Shown: positions 44,662-56,411, counted from the first letter of the stretch. The stretch is 64,000 nucleotides of DNA from Motiliproteus sp. MSK22-1 (GCF_001968815.1 NZ_MIEQ01000027.1:434001-498000); one strand, 5' to 3'. Notes: generated from the sequence alone by a model not told the origin. Numbers and translations are program-made.

Positions 44662-45798
44662 CTAGGCTCCCTCTCTCACCGCTTCAGTAGTGCTATCATC
44701 ACTTTGTCCGCTGGACTTACTGAATTTGGATTTAATTTTGTCGATACCTTCCATTATTCCTCCTGGGAGGAAAGCAACGATCAGCATAAACAGAATACCC
44801 AAAGTCAAATGCCAGCCTTCACCAACAAACGGGCTGGTGATGAAGACCATAAATTCCTGTAGCCAGGAGGGAAGGAAGTCAAAAAATCCGTGCAATACGG
44901 TTTCATTTATAGCCGAGAAAATATTCTCGAAGTACTTGATAATGCCAACGCCAAGCAGAGGGCCAATCAGTGTTCCAACACCACCTAAGATGGTCATCAG
45001 GACGACTTCTCCAGAGGCTGTCCATTGCATCCGTTCCGCACCAGCCAGTGGATCGGTCACGGCCATCAGAGAGCCAGCCAGACCCGCGTACATGCCTGAG
45101 ATCACAAAGGCTGTCAGCAGGTAGGGGCGGGTGCTATACCCGGTATAGCGCATCCGTGTCTGATTAGATTTTATCGCTCTTAATTTCAGTCCAAATGGGG
45201 AGCGGAAAATCCGCAACGAAACGTAAAACGCTATTATCAGGAATGCCGCACATACATAGAAGCCAGAATATCCACTCATACTTAAACCGAATAATTCAGT
45301 GGTAGGAAGACCTTCTGTTACTGCAGTATCAAAGATTCGAGGATCATCTCTCTCCAGTTGCAGGCCAGTCTCACCATTGGTTATTGGTGTTAGTACGGAG
45401 TAAGCCAGATTGTAGGACATCTGGGCAAAAGCCAGCGTGAGTATGGAAAAGTAAATCCCGGAGCGGCGTAAGCTGATAAACCCAATAATGGCGGCAAAAA
45501 CACCGGCGAACAGGACACTAAAGAAAATGGCCGGTAGCACGTTCATTGTCAGTAGTTTGAAAGACCAGACCGCCGTATAGGAGCCTACACCCAGAAATGC
45601 AGCATGTCCAAATGACAAGTAGCCAGTCAATCCAAACAGAATATTGTAGCCAATTGCGAAAACACCGAAGATCGCAAATTTCTGTAACAGGTCAGGGTAT
45701 GCGGCCCCCAGAGGACTCATCCAAATAGGCATCGTAAGAATAGCTGCTGCGAAGACGACCATTATCAGCCATTCGGGCATCATTTTAAGTTTATTCAT
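44662..45798 (-). CDS. LivM-type ABC transporter permease
   Basis: This 378-residue protein with about ten hydrophobic segments. Family motifs are [21 protein letters not shown] near residues 54-73 and [15 protein letters not shown], with [13 protein letters not shown] near 275. A charged C-terminal tail follows. Three bases from LivH-type and LivG-type neighbours, so translation is probably coupled. Confidence 0.92.
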   Translation of the reverse strand: MNKLKMMPEWLIMVVFAAAILTMPIWMSPLGAAYPDLLQKFAIFGVFAIGYNILFGLTGYLSFGHAAFLGVGSYTAVWSFKLLTMNVLPAIFFSVLFAGVFAAIIGFISLRRSGIYFSILTLAFAQMSYNLAYSVLTPITNGETGLQLERDDPRIFDTAVTEGLPTTELFGLSMSGYSGFYVCAAFLIIAFYVSLRIFRSPFGLKLRAIKSNQTRMRYTGYSTRPYLLTAFVISGMYAGLAGSLMAVTDPLAGAERMQWTASGEVVLMTILGGVGTLIGPLLGVGIIKYFENIFSAINETVLHGFFDFLPSWLQEFMVFITSPFVGEGWHLTLGILFMLIVAFLPGGIMEGIDKIKSKFSKSSGQSDDSTTEAVREGA

Positions 45799-45800
45799 GA

Positions 45801-46817
45801 TTAATCCTCCATCACCCCTTTCTTACCCATCAGGCCTCGGGGTCTGACTAGCAGAATGACCACAGCTACCAGGTAAATTATGATCTGGTCTATGCCGGGT
45901 AAGATCGATTTGATTTCATTCATTGAAGCAAAAGACTGCAATATGCCCAGTAAGAAACCAGCGGCAACGGCTCCTTCCAGAGAGCCCATCCCGCCGACAA
46001 CTACGACGACGAAGCTAAGCACCAGAAAGTCCATGCCAAGGTGATAATCAGGAGGTAGAATGGGAGCGTACATGACACCTGCTAACCCTGATACGACGGC
46101 TGCCAAGCCAAAAATAATCGTGAAGCGACGTTCGATGTTGATACCCAACAGTCCGACTGTTTCCTTGTCATGGATACCTGCCCGAACGACCATTCCGAAG
46201 GTGGTGAGTTTCAGGAACGCAAACACCGCACCAATAACGATAGCGGCAAATGCCAGATAGATGAGTCGCCACCAGGGGTATACCACAGAGTCTCCCAATC
46301 CGATGGCTGCTCCAATGGCTGCGCTGCCTGAAACAATGTCCGGAGCAGGGGCCGGTATTGGATTCGCGCCAAAAATGGACTTGATGATTTCCTGTAAAAC
46401 GATTGCCATACCAAATGTAAACAGGATTTGCTCAGCATGAGAACGTTTATAGAAGTGGCGAATCAGGCCTCGCTCCATAACCAGTCCGATAACCAGCATG
46501 ACAGGCACCGCCAGGACTAAGGATATCGGTACCGAGTAGTCAATGATCATGGTTCCGGTATCACCGAACCAGATTTCCAGATAGGGTTGTTCCTTGAATG
46601 CTTCAAAAAAGGTAATGCTTTCGTCTTTTACCTTTTTTGACATTGTCAGCAGTTGATTAAAGGATACGGCACAAAATGCACCGAGCATGAAGATCGCACC
46701 GTGGGCGAAATTGACGACCCCTAGTGTTCCAAATACTAGGGTTAGGCCAAGAGCGATCAGTGCATACGCACCGCCCTTATCGAGCCCATTAAGCACTTGA
46801 AGAAAAATTGTGTCCAT
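45801..46817 (-). CDS. LivH-type ABC transporter permease
   Basis: This 338-residue protein with about eight hydrophobic segments. LivH marks: [52 protein letters not shown] and [26 protein letters not shown] at 46829 is an alternative start; the ATG at 46817 is closer to the usual N-terminus. It pairs with the LivM-type permease. Confidence 0.92.
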   Translation of the reverse strand: MDTIFLQVLNGLDKGGAYALIALGLTLVFGTLGVVNFAHGAIFMLGAFCAVSFNQLLTMSKKVKDESITFFEAFKEQPYLEIWFGDTGTMIIDYSVPISLVLAVPVMLVIGLVMERGLIRHFYKRSHAEQILFTFGMAIVLQEIIKSIFGANPIPAPAPDIVSGSAAIGAAIGLGDSVVYPWWRLIYLAFAAIVIGAVFAFLKLTTFGMVVRAGIHDKETVGLLGINIERRFTIIFGLAAVVSGLAGVMYAPILPPDYHLGMDFLVLSFVVVVVGGMGSLEGAVAAGFLLGILQSFASMNEIKSILPGIDQIIIYLVAVVILLVRPRGLMGKKGVMED

Positions 46818-46962
46818 ATCTCTCAACACTTATTGTTTTTGTTTATAAAGAGTGCGGATGTACCCACCGAGCCTGGGGCTCGGCGAGCATTACAGCGTTA
46901 CAGCAGTACTACTGGAGCCTGCCGGGTGTTGTATTCAACCAACAGGCTCCTTAAGGGCTGAT

Positions 46963-48318
46963 TCAGACTTCGTATGGGCCTAGCTCACCGCCAAAGATCT
47001 TAGCGTCGTATTCCACTTGAGCGCGAGGCACTTCCTGAACAATTTCCAGGAGATCGAACTGGCTGCTTGGATTTTGATTACCTTTCACAACCAAGACATC
47101 CTTGAAGCACTGGTGGTCTTCAGCACGGTATTCCGTTGGACCGTTCCCCATGCCGTCGAATTTAAAGCCTTCAAGCTGCTTAATGACTTCTGGTGGATAG
47201 AAAGTACCAGCCATTTCACACGCGTTGGCATAAAGCAGTGTTTGCACATAGCAGGTGTGTGCTGCCTGAGAGGGTGGGAATCCATACTCCTGGCCAAATG
47301 CCTTAACAAACGCCTGAGACCCTGCGTCCTGTAAAGCCCAGTTCCAGTTGGTTGTTCCCAGAATCCCCTTGATATTTTCTCCGGCACCCTGTGCCATCAA
47401 GCGCGAGAACAGCGGAACGATTATCTGGAAGTCCTTTCCGTTAACGTTTTTATCCCTCAGACCGAATTGAATTGCCTGGGTCAGGGAATTGATCATGTCC
47501 TTACCGTAGTGGTTCAGGATCAACACATCGGCGCCCGAGTTGAGTACTGGAGTGATGTACTGAGAGAAGTCCCCGGCACCTACGGGGGTGCGTACCGTTT
47601 TAGCCGTTTCCCAGCCCAGAGCTTCAGTCGTGTTTTTGATAGACTCTTCCTGAGTCCAGCCCCAGGTATAATCAGCTGTCAGATGGTAAGCGCGACGGTT
47701 TGTGCCGTACTCACTTTCCAGTACCGGGCCAAGAGCGGCTCCTGACATATAAGCATTGAAGAAATGACGGAAACCGTAACGGCGCTTATCCTTACCGGTT
47801 GTGTCATTGGAGTGGGTCAGACCAGCCATAAAGATTACGCCCATTTCCTGAGCCAGTCCTTGTACTGCTACCGCAACACCTGAAGACGAACCGCCGGAGA
47901 ACATGATAACACGGTCTTTTTCGATCATTCGTTTGGCGGATGCACGTGCCGCATCGGACTTTGTTTGGGTATCACCAGTTACAAACTCTACCTTTTTACC
48001 CAGAATGCCGTTACCTGTCAGGTTCATGGGCTTCATGGTTTGCATCATGCCGCCGTCGCCTTCGCCATTGAGGTGCTTAACGGCCAGTTTGAATGCGCGC
48101 AGCTCATCAGCCCCTTCATCGGCATATGCACCACTTTGCGGGACGTTAAATCCGATCGTTACGGAGCTTGCGTTACCTGGATTATTACGAAAATCTTTTG
48201 CTGCCCAGGCATCACGGGTATAAAACATCGGCATTGCGCTTGCTGCACCCAGTGCGGCACCGGACTTTAGTACCGTCCGGCGGGAACAGGAAGAACCATT
48301 TTTCTTGTCAGTACTCAT
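46963..48318 (-). CDS. HAAT-family periplasmic binding protein with Tat signal
   Basis: This 451-residue type-I periplasmic binding protein (LivJ/amide-binding type). The N-terminus carries a twin-arginine motif SRRTVLKSGAALGAASAM. The mature part has VTIGFNVPQSGAYADEG, VIMFSGGSSSGVAVAVQ, YHLTADYTWGWTQEESI and ADVLILNHYGKDMINSL. The ATG at 48318 has GGAGAAA about nine bases upstream. Export by Tat suggests folding before export. The substrate (amino acid, short amide or urea) cannot be told from the sequence. Confidence 0.9.
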   Translation of the reverse strand: MSTDKKNGSSCSRRTVLKSGAALGAASAMPMFYTRDAWAAKDFRNNPGNASSVTIGFNVPQSGAYADEGADELRAFKLAVKHLNGEGDGGMMQTMKPMNLTGNGILGKKVEFVTGDTQTKSDAARASAKRMIEKDRVIMFSGGSSSGVAVAVQGLAQEMGVIFMAGLTHSNDTTGKDKRRYGFRHFFNAYMSGAALGPVLESEYGTNRRAYHLTADYTWGWTQEESIKNTTEALGWETAKTVRTPVGAGDFSQYITPVLNSGADVLILNHYGKDMINSLTQAIQFGLRDKNVNGKDFQIIVPLFSRLMAQGAGENIKGILGTTNWNWALQDAGSQAFVKAFGQEYGFPPSQAAHTCYVQTLLYANACEMAGTFYPPEVIKQLEGFKFDGMGNGPTEYRAEDHQCFKDVLVVKGNQNPSSQFDLLEIVQEVPRAQVEYDAKIFGGELGPYEV

Positions 48319-49034
48319 TCTTATTTTTCTCCACAAAAAAGGAAAAGGGTCAAACCGTTTTCAGCATTTAATGTTTAGGATTTAGAGTTAACCACCCGCT
48401 ACTGCGTAATTTGGGTGTAGAAATGGGACTAGCGTTTATCACAAAATCAGTGTCACCTTAATTTTAATAATTGTGAACACGACTAAAGGCGAATGCGGAA
48501 ACACAACGAGTTGTGCAAAAGTTGACGTATAGGTAAGAATATTGCGAGTGTCTGGCAGCCATGCCAGATAGTAAATGATGGTGATGATATTGTGGTGCGT
48601 TGCGGTATAGGATTGGCTTTAACAGAAAGTCTGAAGTTACTTTGATTGTATCTGAAAGCAGGGTATAGAAAGGATTGAGGTCAGTGATATTTTTCAGCTA
48701 TGAATAACAGAGTTTTTGCTGCACTGCCTAAAAATTGAGCGAAGCGTTGGCTGAAATTATAGTGCTCGATTGATAATGGACCGATAAAAACCGGATAACA
48801 GAGCAGCTGTTTCGAGCAAGTTCATCATTCGTCACGGGTATTATACTTTTGGCTAAGTCCTTAGCTGTTTGAGTGTTTTCCAGGTTTTTAAATCACTTGT
48901 GTGAGGTCATACAGCAGCTCTGGATGTTGGAGGGAGCGCAATAAAAAGCCGCGCTCTGTGCTCCAGTTTCAGAGCAAAGAGTACGGCCTTTTGTTACTGA
49001 TATAGATTTGGCTTCTGAGTTAGCGTTCCTTAAT
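48319..49034. other. ~700-bp spacer with operon promoter and terminator region
   Basis: This lies between the binding-protein gene start and the valS stop, both on the minus strand. It contains a terminator (48943-48993) and a small palindrome CTGGCA-GCCA-TGCCAG (48552-48567). No gene was supported. Confidence 0.6.
48943..48993 (-). terminator. intrinsic terminator after valS, possibly bidirectional
   Basis: On the minus strand AAAAGGCCG...GCTC pairs with GAGC...GCGGCTTTTT through G-U pairs and two mismatches, followed by TTTTTATT. A symmetric A/T flank suggests it could also stop plus-strand transcription. Confidence 0.75.
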
Positions 49035-51890
49035 CTATAGTGCGGCTATCTTATCGTGCTGCTCCTGCAGTTTGCCATGGGCCGATTTTGCTGCTTCCAG
49101 TTTCTCGCGTTCTTTAGCGATAACTGCCTCAGGTGCGTTGGAGACGAACTTTTCATTGCTGAGTTTACCTTCAACACGACCGACTTCTTTCTGTAATTTT
49201 TCCAGCTCTTTCTGCAGTCGGGAGAGTTCAGCAGTTTTGTCGATCAGTCCAGCCATGGGTACCAGTACTTCCATGTTACCAACCAGCTGAGTGGCTGACA
49301 TCGGGGCCTCATCGTCAGCATTCAACCAGGTAATACTGCTTAATGCCGCTAGCTTGCTCAGGTAGGTTCGGTTAGCTTCCAGTCGGGCCTTATCTTGGTC
49401 GTTGCCGTTCTGGAACAATACTGGCAGCTCTTTGGCGGGTGATATACCCATTTCTCCACGAATGTTACGCACTCCGCTAATGACACCTTTCAACCATTCA
49501 ATCTCAGCTTCCGCTGCCGGATCCTTTTTGTCTCCATTGGCTACGGGGTAGGGCTGACTCATGATAGTGTCACCCTCTTTGCCCGCCAGGTCTCTGATCT
49601 GCTGCCAGATTTCTTCTGTAATATAAGGCATGATCGGGTGTGCCAGACGAAGCAGTGTTTCCAACACACGGACCAGGGTACGACGAGTACCACGCATTGC
49701 CTCAATGCCAGCCTCTTCGTCCCAGAGAACAGGTTTGGATAGTTCCAGATACCAACCGCAGTATTCATTCCAGATGAAGTCGTACAGCGTTTGTGATGCC
49801 ATATCAAATCGGTATTCATCGAAGTGCTTAACAACTTCTGCTTCAACTTCCTGGAGTCTGCTGGCAATCCACCGGTCAGCCAGTGAGAGTTCAATATCGC
49901 CGCCATTCTGACCGCAGTCTTTCCCTTCTGTGTTCATCAGCACATAGCGGGCGGCGTTCCAGATCTTGTTGCAGAAGTTACGATAGCCTTCTAAGCGCTT
50001 CATATCCCAGTTAATGTCGCGCCCGGTTGAGGCCAGTGCTGACAGAGTAAAGCGCAGAGCATCGGTACCATGGGCGGCGATGCCTTCCGGGAACTCTTTC
50101 TTGGTCCGTTTGCCAATCTTGGCGGCCAGCTGTGGCTGCATCATGTTTCCGGTGCGCTTTTCCAGCAGGTCGGGCAGGCTGATACCGTCAATCATATCCA
50201 GCGGATCGATGACATTGCCCTTGGACTTTGACATCTTATCGCCACTTTCGTCGCGGATCAGGCCGGTCACGTATACGGTTTTGAAAGGCACCTGTGGCTT
50301 GCCGTTTTCATCTTTCATGATGTGCATGGTCATCATGATCATGCGAGCAACCCAGAAGAAGATAATGTCGAAACCGGTAACCAGTACATCGGTTGGGTGG
50401 AACGTCTGCAGGCGCTGAGTGTTTTCAGGCCAGCCCAGGGTGCCGAAAGTCCATAGTGCAGAGCTGAACCAGGTATCCAGTACATCGTCGTCCTGACGGA
50501 GTTCCAGTTCCGGGTCCAGGTTGTATTTTTCCCGGGCTGCGTCTTTGTCATTGGCTACGTAGACGTTCCCTTCATTGTCATAGAAGGCCGGGATCCGATG
50601 GCCCCACCACAGTTGACGGGAGATACACCAGTCCTGAATGTCGCGCATCCAGGCAAAATACATGTTTTCATACTGCTTGGGTACAAACTGGATATCACCG
50701 TTTTCTACGGCTTCAATCGCGGGCTTGGCCAGGGTTTTAGCATCGGCGAACCACTGGTCAGTGAGCATGGGCTCGATGACTACACCGCCCCTGTCGCCGT
50801 ACGGGACGGTCATGTCGTTTTCTTCTATCTTGACTAACAGTCCGGCCGCTTCCAGATCGGCGACGATTTCGCGGCGAGCAGCAAAACGCTCCATACCACG
50901 GTATTTTTCGGGGATAAATCCGCTGATCTCGTCGTTGACGCTGCCATCAGTATTAAAAGTCTGGGCTTCGTCACGGATATCCGCATTGAGGGTCAGCACA
51001 TTAATCATGGGTAGTTTGCAGCGTTTACCCACTTCGTTGTCATTGAAGTCATGGGCGGGGGTGATTTTTACACAACCACTGCCTTTTTCCATGTCCGCGT
51101 GTTCATCGGCAACGATGGGGATGCGACGGCCAACCAGCGGTAGTTCGATAAATTTACCAATCAGATCCTGATAGCGCTCGTCTTCAGGATTAACGGCAAC
51201 ACCCGTGTCACCGAGCATGGTTTCAGGGCGGGTAGTGCCAACCACTATATGGTCTTCACCGGCTGCGGTTTTAGTACCGTCTGCCAGCGGATAGCGCAGA
51301 TACCACATCTTTCCTTTAACTTCTTTGTTCTCGACTTCAAGGTCGGAGATGGCTGTGTGTAGCTTGGGGTCCCAGTTGACCAGGCGCTTGCCGCGATAGA
51401 CCAGGCCTTCGTCATAGAGACGAATAAATATCTCCTGTACCGCATGATAAAACCCTGAGTCCATGGTGAAGCGCTCGTTGTCCCAATCCACCGAGTTGCC
51501 TAAGCGGCGCATCTGATTGGTGATCGTTCCACCAGACTCTTCCTTCCATTCCCAGATTTTTTCGATAAAGGCATCACGCCCCAGGTCATGGCGCGTTTGC
51601 TGGCTTTCTGCCGCAAGCTTTCGCTCAACCACCATTTGTGTAGCGATACCTGCATGGTCAGTACCGACTTGCCATAGAGTGTTGTTGCCCTGCATACGCT
51701 TATAACGTGTCAGAGCGTCCATTATGGTGTGCTGGAATGCATGACCCATATGCAGGCTGCCAGTGACATTGGGCGGCGGAATCATGATGCAGTAGGAGTC
51801 GCCTTTGCCCTGAGGTGCGAAGTAGCCTTTCTCTTCCCAGGTCTTATACCAGGAGCGTTCGATTTCGTGTGGCTGGTAGGTCTTTTCCAT
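49035..51890 (-). CDS. valS: valyl-tRNA synthetase
   Basis: This 951-residue class I synthetase that charges tRNA-Val. The HIGH-type motif is [18 protein letters not shown] near residues 38-55. The KMSKS motif is [14 protein letters not shown] near residue 555. An editing domain lies between, and the C-terminal coiled coil ([13 protein letters not shown] onward) is present. Third gene of the conserved pepA-holC-valS order. Confidence 0.98.
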   Translation of the reverse strand: MEKTYQPHEIERSWYKTWEEKGYFAPQGKGDSYCIMIPPPNVTGSLHMGHAFQHTIMDALTRYKRMQGNNTLWQVGTDHAGIATQMVVERKLAAESQQTRHDLGRDAFIEKIWEWKEESGGTITNQMRRLGNSVDWDNERFTMDSGFYHAVQEIFIRLYDEGLVYRGKRLVNWDPKLHTAISDLEVENKEVKGKMWYLRYPLADGTKTAAGEDHIVVGTTRPETMLGDTGVAVNPEDERYQDLIGKFIELPLVGRRIPIVADEHADMEKGSGCVKITPAHDFNDNEVGKRCKLPMINVLTLNADIRDEAQTFNTDGSVNDEISGFIPEKYRGMERFAARREIVADLEAAGLLVKIEENDMTVPYGDRGGVVIEPMLTDQWFADAKTLAKPAIEAVENGDIQFVPKQYENMYFAWMRDIQDWCISRQLWWGHRIPAFYDNEGNVYVANDKDAAREKYNLDPELELRQDDDVLDTWFSSALWTFGTLGWPENTQRLQTFHPTDVLVTGFDIIFFWVARMIMMTMHIMKDENGKPQVPFKTVYVTGLIRDESGDKMSKSKGNVIDPLDMIDGISLPDLLEKRTGNMMQPQLAAKIGKRTKKEFPEGIAAHGTDALRFTLSALASTGRDINWDMKRLEGYRNFCNKIWNAARYVLMNTEGKDCGQNGGDIELSLADRWIASRLQEVEAEVVKHFDEYRFDMASQTLYDFIWNEYCGWYLELSKPVLWDEEAGIEAMRGTRRTLVRVLETLLRLAHPIMPYITEEIWQQIRDLAGKEGDTIMSQPYPVANGDKKDPAAEAEIEWLKGVISGVRNIRGEMGISPAKELPVLFQNGNDQDKARLEANRTYLSKLAALSSITWLNADDEAPMSATQLVGNMEVLVPMAGLIDKTAELSRLQKELEKLQKEVGRVEGKLSNEKFVSNAPEAVIAKEREKLEAAKSAHGKLQEQHDKIAAL

Positions 51891-52050
51891 GAAATAGGGT
51901 CTTCAAACTGATTGCTGGTTGCTGAATAGGGTGGGGGATGCTCTCCCGACAGAACAGGCGATTATACTATGACATCTGGTGGCGGGGTAGCTGTAGGTTA
52001 CAGATTGATTCTTGAGCCATGCCTGGTATGCAGGTTTCTTGATAACAGGG

Positions 52051-52482
52051 TTAATTTTTCTTTCGCATATCATTCATATGAATGTCGTACCCCGCTTTCT
52101 TGTAATGGCGAAAATTACACCGGGTTGCTTCCAGAATATTTTGCTCCTGGACGACTATTTCAATAATGCGGTTGAAAGACAGAGCCTGATCAGGTATTTC
52201 CAGATCGAAATTCAAAAAAATGTCTTTGTGTGTTGGCTGTGCATCACCGTAGCCAATCTCAATCGGGGACTCTAACCCTTCGGCTACAAGGCTGTGGGGA
52301 AGGAATGCCTGGTCCTGGTAATCCCAGATACGATTATCCAATAGCTTGGCTTGCTGCTCGGAGGCGGCGCGAATGTACACCTTATGTCCCAGGCTGACGA
52401 TTTTTTCCAGAAGCTTGTAAAGGAAATGGATCCGGGCCTCCACGTCGGAGGAGGGGAGTACATAAAAATCACATCTAGCCAT
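52051..52482 (-). CDS. holC: DNA polymerase III chi subunit
   Basis: This 143-residue replication protein that links the clamp loader to SSB. It starts MARCDFYVLPSSDVEARIHF, with VYIRAASEQQAKLLDN, WDYQDQAFLPHSLV and RIIEIVVQEQNILEATRCNFRHYKKAGYDI as in HolC. Position between pepA and valS confirms it. Confidence 0.93.
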   Translation of the reverse strand: MARCDFYVLPSSDVEARIHFLYKLLEKIVSLGHKVYIRAASEQQAKLLDNRIWDYQDQAFLPHSLVAEGLESPIEIGYGDAQPTHKDIFLNFDLEIPDQALSFNRIIEIVVQEQNILEATRCNFRHYKKAGYDIHMNDMRKKN

Positions 52483-52526
52483 TGCTAAACCAAATCATCA
52501 AATTCCCGTCGGACTGCAGGGGGTAA

Positions 52527-52554
52527 CAGCCTTCGGTGTCAAAACCGAAGGCTG
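52527..52554 (-). terminator. 10-bp perfect hairpin between pepA and holC
   Basis: CAGCCTTCGG (52527-52536) pairs with CCGAAGGCTG (52545-52554). It lies just after the pepA stop on the minus strand and has no T-run, so partial termination or a processing site is as likely as full termination. Confidence 0.5.
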
Positions 52555-52563
52555 AAGTTCCGG

Positions 52564-54051
52564 TTAGGCGGTTCGGTCAATCAGATATTGGGTGAGTAAG
52601 GGGACGCAGCGTCCTGTAGCTCCTTTTTCCTTGCCGCTGCTATTCCAGGCAGTACCGGCAATGTCAACGTGAGCCCAGCGGTACTTTTTGGTGTAACGGG
52701 ACAGGAAGCACGCAGCGGTTATCGTGCCGGCTGGCCGGCCGCCAATATTTGCCATATCGGCGAAGTTGCTGTCCAGTTGTTCCTGATAGTCATCCCAGAG
52801 CGGTAATTGCCAAGCTCTGTCGTTAGCGTATTGACCCGCTTCCAATAGTTCAGCTGCAAGTTCATCGTTGTTGCTTAACAATCCGGAAGCTTTGTGGCCC
52901 AGGGCCAGAATACAGGCTCCGGTCAAGGTCGCGATATCCACGACAGAGGAGGGTTCAAACCGCTCCGCATAGGTTAATGCGTCACACAGAACCAAACGTC
53001 CTTCTGCATCGGTATTGAGTATTTCAACTGTCTGGCCGGACATGGTGGTAACAATATCGCCCGGTTTGGTCGCTTTGCCACTGGGCATATTTTCGGCAGC
53101 AGCGATGACTGCAGTCACATTGAGTTCCAGATCCATTTCAGCAATAGCAGCCATGGTTCCTAATACGCTGGCGGCGCCACACATATCAAACTTCATTTCG
53201 TCCATTCCGGCACCCGGCTTCAGGCTTATGCCGCCAGAATCGAAGGTAATTCCTTTTCCGACCAACACGTGAGGTTGCTCGTTTTCATCTGTGCCCTGGT
53301 ATTTTAATACGATTAGCTTGGCCGGCTCTTCACTTCCAGCGGATACAGACAGTAAGGACTCCATTCCGAGCGCTTTCATATCTGATTCTTCAAGCACCTC
53401 CAGCGAAAATGCAGGATTTTCTTCTGCCAGTTTCCGCGCCTGCTCAGCCATATAAGTCGGTGTGCATATGTTTCCCGGGAGGTTGCCCAGATCGCGGGTC
53501 AAACTCATACCGTTGGCGATAGCTGCGCCTTCAACAACAGCCAACGAACCTGTTTCATCATCCTCTTCGTCGAGACAGATTGAAACGCTCTGTAGTTTCA
53601 GAGCTGTCGGTTCAGTGCTTTTCAGGCTATCAAAGCGATAGAGGCCGGCGCTGACAGTTTCTACCAGCTTACGGGTTTGCCAATAACAGTCACGGTCGTT
53701 AGTGGCTTCAAGATCCAGGCAAAAAGTGGCGTCTGAGCATTGGATGTTTTTGATGACTGATAAGGCAGCCTGGACTATTTTAAGATAGTTGTTGTCATTG
53801 CGATCTTCTGCTTTTCCCAAACCAATCAGAAGTGTACGTTTTGCAGCAACTCCCGGGATAGCTCGTAACAAGAGAGTCTCAGTTTTTTTTCCGGTAATGT
53901 CACCGGATTCCAGTACCCCACTTATATAACCATTTGCAGCTTCATCCAGAATCTGAGCGATGGCGCCTAATACACCTCCGTCACCCACTCCGATAACTAA
54001 ACACTGAGATTCAAGTTGCTCTGGACTTCCACTGGTTATTTTAAATTCCAT
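52564..54051 (-). CDS. pepA: leucyl aminopeptidase (M17)
   Basis: This 495-residue dinuclear-metal aminopeptidase. The C-terminal catalytic domain has GKGITFDSGGISLKPG (metal Lys/Asp region), MKFDMCGAAS and the M17 signature NTDAEGRLVL with ADAL-type continuation (CDALTYAE). GGAG lies six bases before the ATG. First of pepA-holC-valS and divergent from lptF, as in many gammaproteobacteria. Confidence 0.96.
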   Translation of the reverse strand: MEFKITSGSPEQLESQCLVIGVGDGGVLGAIAQILDEAANGYISGVLESGDITGKKTETLLLRAIPGVAAKRTLLIGLGKAEDRNDNNYLKIVQAALSVIKNIQCSDATFCLDLEATNDRDCYWQTRKLVETVSAGLYRFDSLKSTEPTALKLQSVSICLDEEDDETGSLAVVEGAAIANGMSLTRDLGNLPGNICTPTYMAEQARKLAEENPAFSLEVLEESDMKALGMESLLSVSAGSEEPAKLIVLKYQGTDENEQPHVLVGKGITFDSGGISLKPGAGMDEMKFDMCGAASVLGTMAAIAEMDLELNVTAVIAAAENMPSGKATKPGDIVTTMSGQTVEILNTDAEGRLVLCDALTYAERFEPSSVVDIATLTGACILALGHKASGLLSNNDELAAELLEAGQYANDRAWQLPLWDDYQEQLDSNFADMANIGGRPAGTITAACFLSRYTKKYRWAHVDIAGTAWNSSGKEKGATGRCVPLLTQYLIDRTA

Positions 54052-54222
54052 AATTACTCCGCAAGACTTTACTTCGGCTTTAGTAGATAATGCCGCTGCT
54101 TAGCGCGACCATATTAGTTGCCGTGTGATTTCGCCACGAGTGTACGTCAAAATTGCTTTTTTTGCAGATATTATCTGGATGTCTTGGGGTAAGTTTTTAA
54201 GGTATGGGGATTCGGACAGACA

Positions 54223-55353
54223 GTGATTGTATTTCGGTATCTATCTAAAGAAGTCTTATATAGCATGTCGGCCGTGACCCTGGTTGTACTGGTTATAATC
54301 ATGAGCGGGCGTTTTATCAGCTACCTGTCAGATGCGGCTGCCGGGGAAATCACAGCTGATGTACTGTTTCAGCTGATTGGTTATCGAGTTCCAGGTTTTT
54401 TGGAGTTGATTTTACCGCTTGGACTGTTTCTAGGTATTCTGCTTTCTTACGGTCGCCTCTATATTGAAAATGAAATGACAGTGCTGAATGCCTGTGGTTT
54501 CAGCCCTAATCGATTACAACGAATAACACTTGGTCCTAGTATTCTGGTGGCTATACTGGTGGCGGTTTTCAGTCTTTGGCTGACGCCTCTCGGAGCTTCC
54601 AATGTGGAGCGAATTCTGGAGGAGCAGGAAGCCCTGACCGAGTTTGATACACTAGCGCCCGGGCGGTTTCAGGAAACGACTACGGGTCGTCGGGTTATTT
54701 ATACCGAGGATCTGGTCGACAATCGCACCCGTTTAAACAGTGTCTTTATTTCAGAGAAAAGCAAAGATCTGCATGATCCTACTTTAAGCCTGATTGTTGC
54801 GGAAAAAGGAAAGCAGTATATAGATCCTGAAACAGGCTTTCGTTTTCTTTTGTTGGAAAATGGATACCGCTACGAGGGGGTGCCGGGTCAACCGGACTAC
54901 CGAAAGATCAGCTTTGAGCAGTACGGCGCCAGGATGAGGGAGTCTACCGTCCAGCAGCGGGTACAAAAAATAGAAACGATTCCCACACTTGAGCTGATAG
55001 GATCAGATCGTCAGGATTTTCAGGCCCAGTTGCAGTGGCGTCTGTCGTTGCCGCTACTCTGCATTGTCGTAAGTATTCTGGCCGTTCCGTTGAGCAAGGC
55101 CAACCCCCGACAGGGGCGTTTTGCGCGGTTACTCCCTTCGATTCTACTCTACCTGGGGTATTTAAGTATTCTCACCAGTGTTCGTAGCAGCCTGGAAAGA
55201 GGTGATCTGGAGTTTGCCGGCAGTCTTTGGATGGTCCATCTGGCGTTTTTGTTATTTGCACTTAATTTACATTTTCTGGGCCATTACTGGTCTCGATGGT
55301 TTGGTCAGTTAATCTCAAAATTTTGGCAACTTATGCCCAAAGGACAGTCATGA
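54223..55353 (+). CDS. lptF: LPS export ABC permease LptF
   Basis: This 376-residue inner-membrane protein that, with LptG and LptB, drives lipopolysaccharide to the outer membrane. It starts with GTG (VIVFRYLSKEVLYSM) as expected for the family. Six membrane spans flank a large periplasmic beta-jellyroll region (about 130-260). KANPRQGRFARLLPSILLYLGY marks the fifth span region. It overlaps lptG by four bases. Confidence 0.95.
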   Translation: MIVFRYLSKEVLYSMSAVTLVVLVIIMSGRFISYLSDAAAGEITADVLFQLIGYRVPGFLELILPLGLFLGILLSYGRLYIENEMTVLNACGFSPNRLQRITLGPSILVAILVAVFSLWLTPLGASNVERILEEQEALTEFDTLAPGRFQETTTGRRVIYTEDLVDNRTRLNSVFISEKSKDLHDPTLSLIVAEKGKQYIDPETGFRFLLLENGYRYEGVPGQPDYRKISFEQYGARMRESTVQQRVQKIETIPTLELIGSDRQDFQAQLQWRLSLPLLCIVVSILAVPLSKANPRQGRFARLLPSILLYLGYLSILTSVRSSLERGDLEFAGSLWMVHLAFLLFALNLHFLGHYWSRWFGQLISKFWQLMPKGQS

Positions 55354-56411
55354 AGCAGCTCGACCGCTACATAGGTAAGACTGTGTTGTCATCCTGTCTG
55401 GTTGTTATGCTGACAATTACCGGACTGGATTCTTTATTCGCATTTATTGCCGAGCTGGAGGATGTCAGCAGCAATTACCCATTGACTTCGGCAACTGTCT
55501 ATACGCTGTTAACGGTTCCACGGCGTTTGATTGAGTATATGCCAATGTCGATCATGGTTGGCTCATTGGTCGGGTTGGGAGTTCTTGCCAACGGGTCGGA
55601 GCTAACGGTGATGCGTGCGGCTGGTATCAGCAAATACCGTATTCTAGGCTCAGTCATGATACCGGTACTGTTATTAGTGCTGGTGTCGGGGGTTATTGGT
55701 GAGTACGTTGCTCCAAAAACCGAACAGGCCGCGATAGCTAAGCGTGCTGCTGTGTTCGGGGGAACAAGAGCAATTGGCACTAAACATGGCATTTGGCACA
55801 GAGAAGGTAAGTGGTTTCTTCATATTAATGCGGTTAAACCTGATGGGAATTTACTTGGAGTTACGCTTTATGAGTTTAACGAACAAGAGGAATTGGCTTC
55901 AGCAGGATTTGCCCAGCAGGTCGATTACCTGAACGATAACTGGGTTCTGAAGAATTTCCGTATTACTTATTTTGAGGAAAACCGCACCCGTGTAGCGCTG
56001 TTTAATGAGCAGATATGGTCAGTAAGCTTGGAGCCAGAGCTGCTAAGTGTTTTGTCCGTGTTGCCTGACAATATGTCCATGAGGGGGTTGTATCGCTACA
56101 GCCAATATATTGAGGAACAGGAAATAGATGCTTCGCCTTATGTTCTTGCGTTTTGGAAAAAGTTCTTTCTGCCTCTGGGGATTTTTGCGCTGGTATTGGT
56201 AGCAATATCGTCTGTGTTTGGATCTCTTCGCTCAGTAACCATGGGGCAGCGAATAATGGTGGGCGTGATGATCGGGATTGTATTTAAGATCTTTCAGGAT
56301 CTGTTGGGCCCTGCCAGCACCGTATATGGTTTCTCTCCGCTAATATCAGCTCTGATGCCTATTTTTATCTGCTTTGTTGCCGGCAGCTGGCTATTACGAC
56401 GTAGTGGTTAA
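55350..56411 (+). CDS. lptG: LPS export ABC permease LptG
   Basis: This 353-residue partner of LptF. It begins MKQLDRYIGKTVLSSCLVVM, with an ATGA overlap of the lptF stop. SMIVGSLVGLGVLANGSELTVMRAAGIS and LFGSLRSVTMGQRIMVGVMIGIVFKIFQDLLGPASTVYGFSPL-type regions match LptG. A longer frame back to 55296 lies within lptF and is rejected. AAAGGAC precedes the ATG. Confidence 0.95.
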   Translation: MKQLDRYIGKTVLSSCLVVMLTITGLDSLFAFIAELEDVSSNYPLTSATVYTLLTVPRRLIEYMPMSIMVGSLVGLGVLANGSELTVMRAAGISKYRILGSVMIPVLLLVLVSGVIGEYVAPKTEQAAIAKRAAVFGGTRAIGTKHGIWHREGKWFLHINAVKPDGNLLGVTLYEFNEQEELASAGFAQQVDYLNDNWVLKNFRITYFEENRTRVALFNEQIWSVSLEPELLSVLSVLPDNMSMRGLYRYSQYIEEQEIDASPYVLAFWKKFFLPLGIFALVLVAISSVFGSLRSVTMGQRIMVGVMIGIVFKIFQDLLGPASTVYGFSPLISALMPIFICFVAGSWLLRRSG

